NCBI RefSeq assembly: GCF_016587415.1
Contig: NZ_BNJI01000002.1
Coordinates: 1,860,001-1,924,000 of the forward strand
DNA length: 64,000 nt
Reading direction: 5' to 3'
From: Ktedonobacter sp. SOSP1-85
GTDB taxonomy: Bacteria > Chloroflexota > Ktedonobacteria > Ktedonobacterales > Ktedonobacteraceae
Within the stretch, counting starts at the first letter, position 1. Every line of letters begins with the position of its first letter. Below, piece after piece: positions 61,128 to 64,000 of this stretch. The notes beneath the pieces were generated by a model. It searched no databases. It saw only the letters and a program-made list of their open reading frames with translations, and was not told where the DNA came from. The position numbers and the translations under genes were made by a program.

Positions 61128-62020
61128 AGGCAAACGATACTCCTTTGCTCGAAGTGCAAAACGTCTCAAAGTACTTTAGCAGTGTCATCGCGCTAAAAGG
61201 CGTCTCCATGAGTGTACGTGCTGGCGAGGTCATGTGTCTGCTTGGCGATAATGGTGCAGGGAAATCGACACTGATCAAAATCCTCTCAGGTGTGTATCAA
61301 CCAAGCGATGGGCATTATCTGGTAGGGGGCAAAGAGGTTCATTTCAATTCACCGCGAGATGCCCTCAACGCCGGTATCGCGACTGTCTTCCAGGACCTGG
61401 CGATGATCCCGATGATGAGTATTTCGCGCAACTTTTTCCTTGGCTCGGAGCCGACGCGAGGCTGGGGACCCTTCAAGCGCTTTGATGCGGCTCGCGCCGA
61501 TGACCTGACACGCGACGAATTGGCGAAGATGGGTATCCATATACGCGATACGAGCCAGCCTGTAGGTTCGCTCTCTGGTGGAGAGCGCCAATCCATCGCT
61601 ATTGCGCGTGCTGTTTACTTTGGAGCCAGGGTTTTGATTCTGGATGAGCCTACGGCGGCACTGGGTGTCAAGGAAGCTGGCGTGGTATTACGCTACATTG
61701 CCCAGGCGCGTGCGCGTAGACTGGGAGTGATCTTTATCACGCATAACCCTCACCACGCCTATCCGATCGGTGACCGTTTTACGCTGCTCAACCGTGGGCG
61801 CAGCCAGGGAACGTTCACAAAAGCCGAAATCAGCCGGAATGAGGTCGTTTCTATGATGGCGGGTGGTGAAGAACTGGAGGAACTGAGTCACGAACTGGCT
61901 GAGTTCGCGCGCATCGACGCCAGCGCTGGCGAAAAACTAGCGGAGGCCGCGCAAGAATTTGAGGCGGAGCTTGAAACGCTACATCATCAACACCCTACTC
62001 GGGATGGAGGACAGGTATGA
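61124..62020 (+). CDS. single-domain ABC ATPase of the inositol transporter (FrcA-like)
   Basis: 298 residues. One ATP-binding cassette: Walker A GDNGAGKSTL, signature SLSGGERQSIAI, Walker B VLILDEPTAAL, and the switch His in FITHNPHHAYPI. Most CUT2 transporters use a double-cassette RbsA of about 500 residues; this is the single-cassette type, as in fructose importer FrcA. It ends in an acidic tail (AQEFEAELETLHHQH). Overlaps both neighbouring genes by four bases. Confidence 0.92.
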   Translation: MKANDTPLLEVQNVSKYFSSVIALKGVSMSVRAGEVMCLLGDNGAGKSTLIKILSGVYQPSDGHYLVGGKEVHFNSPRDALNAGIATVFQDLAMIPMMSISRNFFLGSEPTRGWGPFKRFDAARADDLTRDELAKMGIHIRDTSQPVGSLSGGERQSIAIARAVYFGARVLILDEPTAALGVKEAGVVLRYIAQARARRLGVIFITHNPHHAYPIGDRFTLLNRGRSQGTFTKAEISRNEVVSMMAGGEELEELSHELAEFARIDASAGEKLAEAAQEFEAELETLHHQHPTRDGGQV

Positions 62021-63495
62021 CACAGCATCGTCAACTTATGAACTATATTGGCGGCCAGTGGACACACTCGCGAGCCGCTGAATATCTCCCAGTACGCAAT
62101 CCTGCGACAGATGAGCTCCTGGCGCACGTGCCCCTTTCACCTGCTGTCGAGGTAGATACGGCCGTACAGGCTGCCCAGGCCGCCTTTGACGGTTGGCGAC
62201 GTACACCCCCAACCGAGCGTATCCAATACCTCTTTAAGTTCAAGCAGCTTCTAGAAGAGCATTCAGAAGAGATTGCCCATCTGACCACGCAGGAGTGTGG
62301 TAAAACGCTGGCGGAAGCTCAGGGTGAACTCTTGCGCGGCATTGAGAATGTTGAGGTCGCGACAGGCATTCCCTCTTTGATGATGGGCTATAACCTTGAG
62401 GATATCGCCTCTGGCATTGATGAGCATATGTTTCGTCAGCCAGTCGGGGTGGTGGCCGCCATAACGCCTTTCAATTTTCCCGGCATGATCCCGCTCTGGT
62501 TCCTACCCTATGCTATCGCCTGCGGTAACTGCTTTATCCTCAAACCATCGGAGAAAGTGCCTCTGACGATGGCGCGCGTCTTCGAACTGATTGACCAGCT
62601 TGGCCTGCCAACAGGGGTCGTGAGCCTGGTCAATGGCGGCAAAGAGACCGTTGACGCGCTGCTCGATCATCCGTTGGTACGCGCTATTTCGTTTGTGGGT
62701 TCCTCGCCTGTGGCAAAGTATGTCTATAGCCGGGCGGCAGCCAATGGGAAACGCGCTCAATGCCAGGGAGGCGCGAAGAACACCGTTATTGTGCTTCCCG
62801 ATGCCGATATGGAGATGACTACACGTATCGTCGCTGACTCATCGTTTGGCTGCGCCGGGCAACGCTGCCTGGCTACCTCGGTCGCGATTACGGTGGGCGA
62901 AGCCCGGACAGAGTTTCGCGAGCGCCTAACAGACGCGGCAGTGCAACGCAAAGTAGGATCTGGCCTGGATTCAGAGGTTGAGATGGGGCCAGTCATTACC
63001 CCTGAGAGCAAGCAACGTATCGAGTCGCTTATCGCGAAGGGCGCTGGGGAGGGCGCGGAACTGCTTGTCGATGGGCGCAATACACAGGTCAAAGGCTATG
63101 AGCGCGGGTATTTCGTGCGCCCGACACTACTTGATAATCTCGCGCCGCAAAGTGAGCTTGCGCGTACCGAGATATTTGGGCCTGTCCTCAGCCTGATACA
63201 TGTTCAGGATATCGATGCCGCCATCGAGCTGATCAATGCCTCTCCGTTTGGAAACATGGCTTGCCTGTTTACAAATAGCGGCGCCGCGGCCCGTAAGTTC
63301 CGCTATGAGGCGCGTGTGGGCAATATCGGTATCAATGTAGGCGTAGCGGCCCCGATGGCTTTCTTCCCCTTCACGGGTTGGAAGGATAGCTTTTTCGGCG
63401 ATATGCACGCTCAGGGGCGCGATGCCATTGAGTTCTATACCGAGAAGAAGGTCGTAGTTGAGCGTTGGCCTCGCGAGTGGTCACGCAAGTTCTAG
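62017..63495 (+). CDS. mmsA: methylmalonate-semialdehyde dehydrogenase (acylating)
   Basis: 492 residues; also called iolA. Aldehyde dehydrogenase fold: NYIGGQWTHSRAAEYLPVRN at the start, VVAAITPFNFPGMIPLWF, KPSEKVPLTM, and the catalytic Cys in SSFGCAGQRCLAT. Family-typical MFRQPVGV and NFPGMIPLW favour MmsA over general ALDH. It turns malonate semialdehyde to acetyl-CoA, or methylmalonate semialdehyde to propionyl-CoA, the last inositol step. Confidence 0.93.
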   Translation: MTQHRQLMNYIGGQWTHSRAAEYLPVRNPATDELLAHVPLSPAVEVDTAVQAAQAAFDGWRRTPPTERIQYLFKFKQLLEEHSEEIAHLTTQECGKTLAEAQGELLRGIENVEVATGIPSLMMGYNLEDIASGIDEHMFRQPVGVVAAITPFNFPGMIPLWFLPYAIACGNCFILKPSEKVPLTMARVFELIDQLGLPTGVVSLVNGGKETVDALLDHPLVRAISFVGSSPVAKYVYSRAAANGKRAQCQGGAKNTVIVLPDADMEMTTRIVADSSFGCAGQRCLATSVAITVGEARTEFRERLTDAAVQRKVGSGLDSEVEMGPVITPESKQRIESLIAKGAGEGAELLVDGRNTQVKGYERGYFVRPTLLDNLAPQSELARTEIFGPVLSLIHVQDIDAAIELINASPFGNMACLFTNSGAAARKFRYEARVGNIGINVGVAAPMAFFPFTGWKDSFFGDMHAQGRDAIEFYTEKKVVVERWPREWSRKF

Positions 63496-63522
63496 AGTTC
63501 TAGAAACGTGAGAGGGACGAAG

Positions 63523-64000
63523 ATGCGTATTGCTAACGCCCCCTGTTCGTGGGGAGCACTCGAATTTGACGATGTGAAGGGCGAAGGTATCACCTACGGG
63601 CGAATGCTTGATGAACTGCGTGATACAGGCTACGTTGGGACCGAGCTTGGCGATTGGGGCTTTATGCCCACTGTTCCCGCACAATTGCAATTTGAGTTGA
63701 AGCGACGCAACCTGCGTATGGTGGGTGCGTTTGTACCGGTGGCGCTGAAAGATGTGAGTTTGCATACCATCGGGGAAGCCGAGGCGCTCAAGGTTGCCCG
63801 CCTGCTGTCCGCCGTGGCCGAGGAGGAAGATCAGTCGCCCTTCCTTATTCTCGCTGATGCCAATGGAACAGAGCCGGAGCGTACTCGCAATGCGGGGCAT
63901 GTCACAAACGAGATGGGGCTGAGCGCGGCACAATGGACCACCTTCGCCCGTGGAGCTGAACGCATTGCGCGCAGGGTACGTGAGGAGACTGGCATGCCAA
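63523..64000 (+). CDS. iolE: inosose dehydratase, 5' part, runs off right edge
   Basis: 159 residues visible from ATG 63523 (GAGAGGGACGA upstream), no stop before the window end. The start MRIANAPCSWGALEF and TGYVGTELGDWGFMP are typical of IolE, a metal-dependent TIM-barrel enzyme of the xylose-isomerase-like group that dehydrates 2-keto-myo-inositol to the dione used by IolD. Other sugar isomerase/epimerase proteins look similar, but the operon supports IolE. Confidence 0.85.
   Translation, partial: MRIANAPCSWGALEFDDVKGEGITYGRMLDELRDTGYVGTELGDWGFMPTVPAQLQFELKRRNLRMVGAFVPVALKDVSLHTIGEAEALKVARLLSAVAEEEDQSPFLILADANGTEPERTRNAGHVTNEMGLSAAQWTTFARGAERIARRVREETGMP

Noticed and set aside
1..64000. 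CRISPR array, tRNA or rRNA genes
   Set aside because: No regularly spaced short repeats and no tRNA arm or rRNA signatures were found on reading both strands.

Overview
The window looks like chromosomal DNA of a Ktedonobacteria-type Chloroflexota (Ktedonobacter/Dictyobacter-like). This is inferred from the mix of secreted glycoside hydrolases, Gram-positive-style lipoproteins, a Ser/Thr kinase with an ectodomain, abundant one-gene regulators next to small operons, IS607 and IS200/IS605 elements rich in TnpB, and moderate GC with a soil-saprophyte gene content. No rRNA, tRNA or CRISPR array was seen.

Layout. 1-2.2 kb: the N-terminal part of a secreted N,N-dimethylformamidase-like protein (runs off the left edge), an MFS remnant and a small membrane protein. 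2.3-9.1 kb: two convergent rifampicin-phosphotransferase-like dikinases, one behind a MarR gene and one behind a TetR gene, sharing a terminator hairpin. 9.1-10.9 kb: a secreted GH13 amylase divergent from tetR. 11-15.8 kb: a VOC protein, a methyltransferase/TetR pair behind a large palindromic operator, and a MocR regulator divergent from an AhpD-like protein whose start codon region carries a 26-bp tandem duplication. 15.9-18 kb: an MFS exporter and its probable Rrf2 regulator. 18.2-23.4 kb: malic enzyme overlapping fumC, with fumC split by an IS607-type element. 23.5-24.9 kb: an unrecognised protein and a DUF2180-like zinc protein.

25-29.4 kb is an insertion cluster. An IS200/IS605 element (tnpA+tnpB) lies beside a 2-kb element carrying only an unusually long TnpB, and the latter splits a membrane-anchored gene whose halves can be rejoined in frame. 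29.7-33.4 kb: a lipoprotein, a broken ECF sigma factor and a Ser/Thr kinase. 33.6-44.9 kb: a glycan-use locus with an ABC sugar importer (no ATPase), a ROK repressor, GH27 with two CBM35-like domains, a GH95-type fucosidase and a sialate O-acetylesterase-like SGNH hydrolase. 46.3-50.3 kb: an oligopeptide-type ABC importer, also without ATPases, ending at an IS982-derived deletion element. 50.6-53.5 kb: a small membrane protein, an isochorismatase-fold protein lacking the usual Cys, an MFS exporter and its MarR. 53.8-64 kb: an inositol catabolic operon (LacI regulator, iolB, iolC, iolD, an ABC importer, iolA/mmsA, start of iolE) that runs off the right edge.

A recurring feature is long, nearly perfect inverted repeats (13-35 bp arms) between or just after genes. 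Two sequence families recur (core GTAGCCGCGTACGCCAG and core GGGTCCATGCTGGCATGG). Several regulators have readable operators: MarR (2343), TetR (9112), methyltransferase palindrome (11767), Rrf2 half sites (17215, 17938), ROK (38653), MarR direct repeats (53543) and LacI (53803). Three of the promoters share the core TTGACA-N17-TATGCT. All functions are read from the sequence without database searches.
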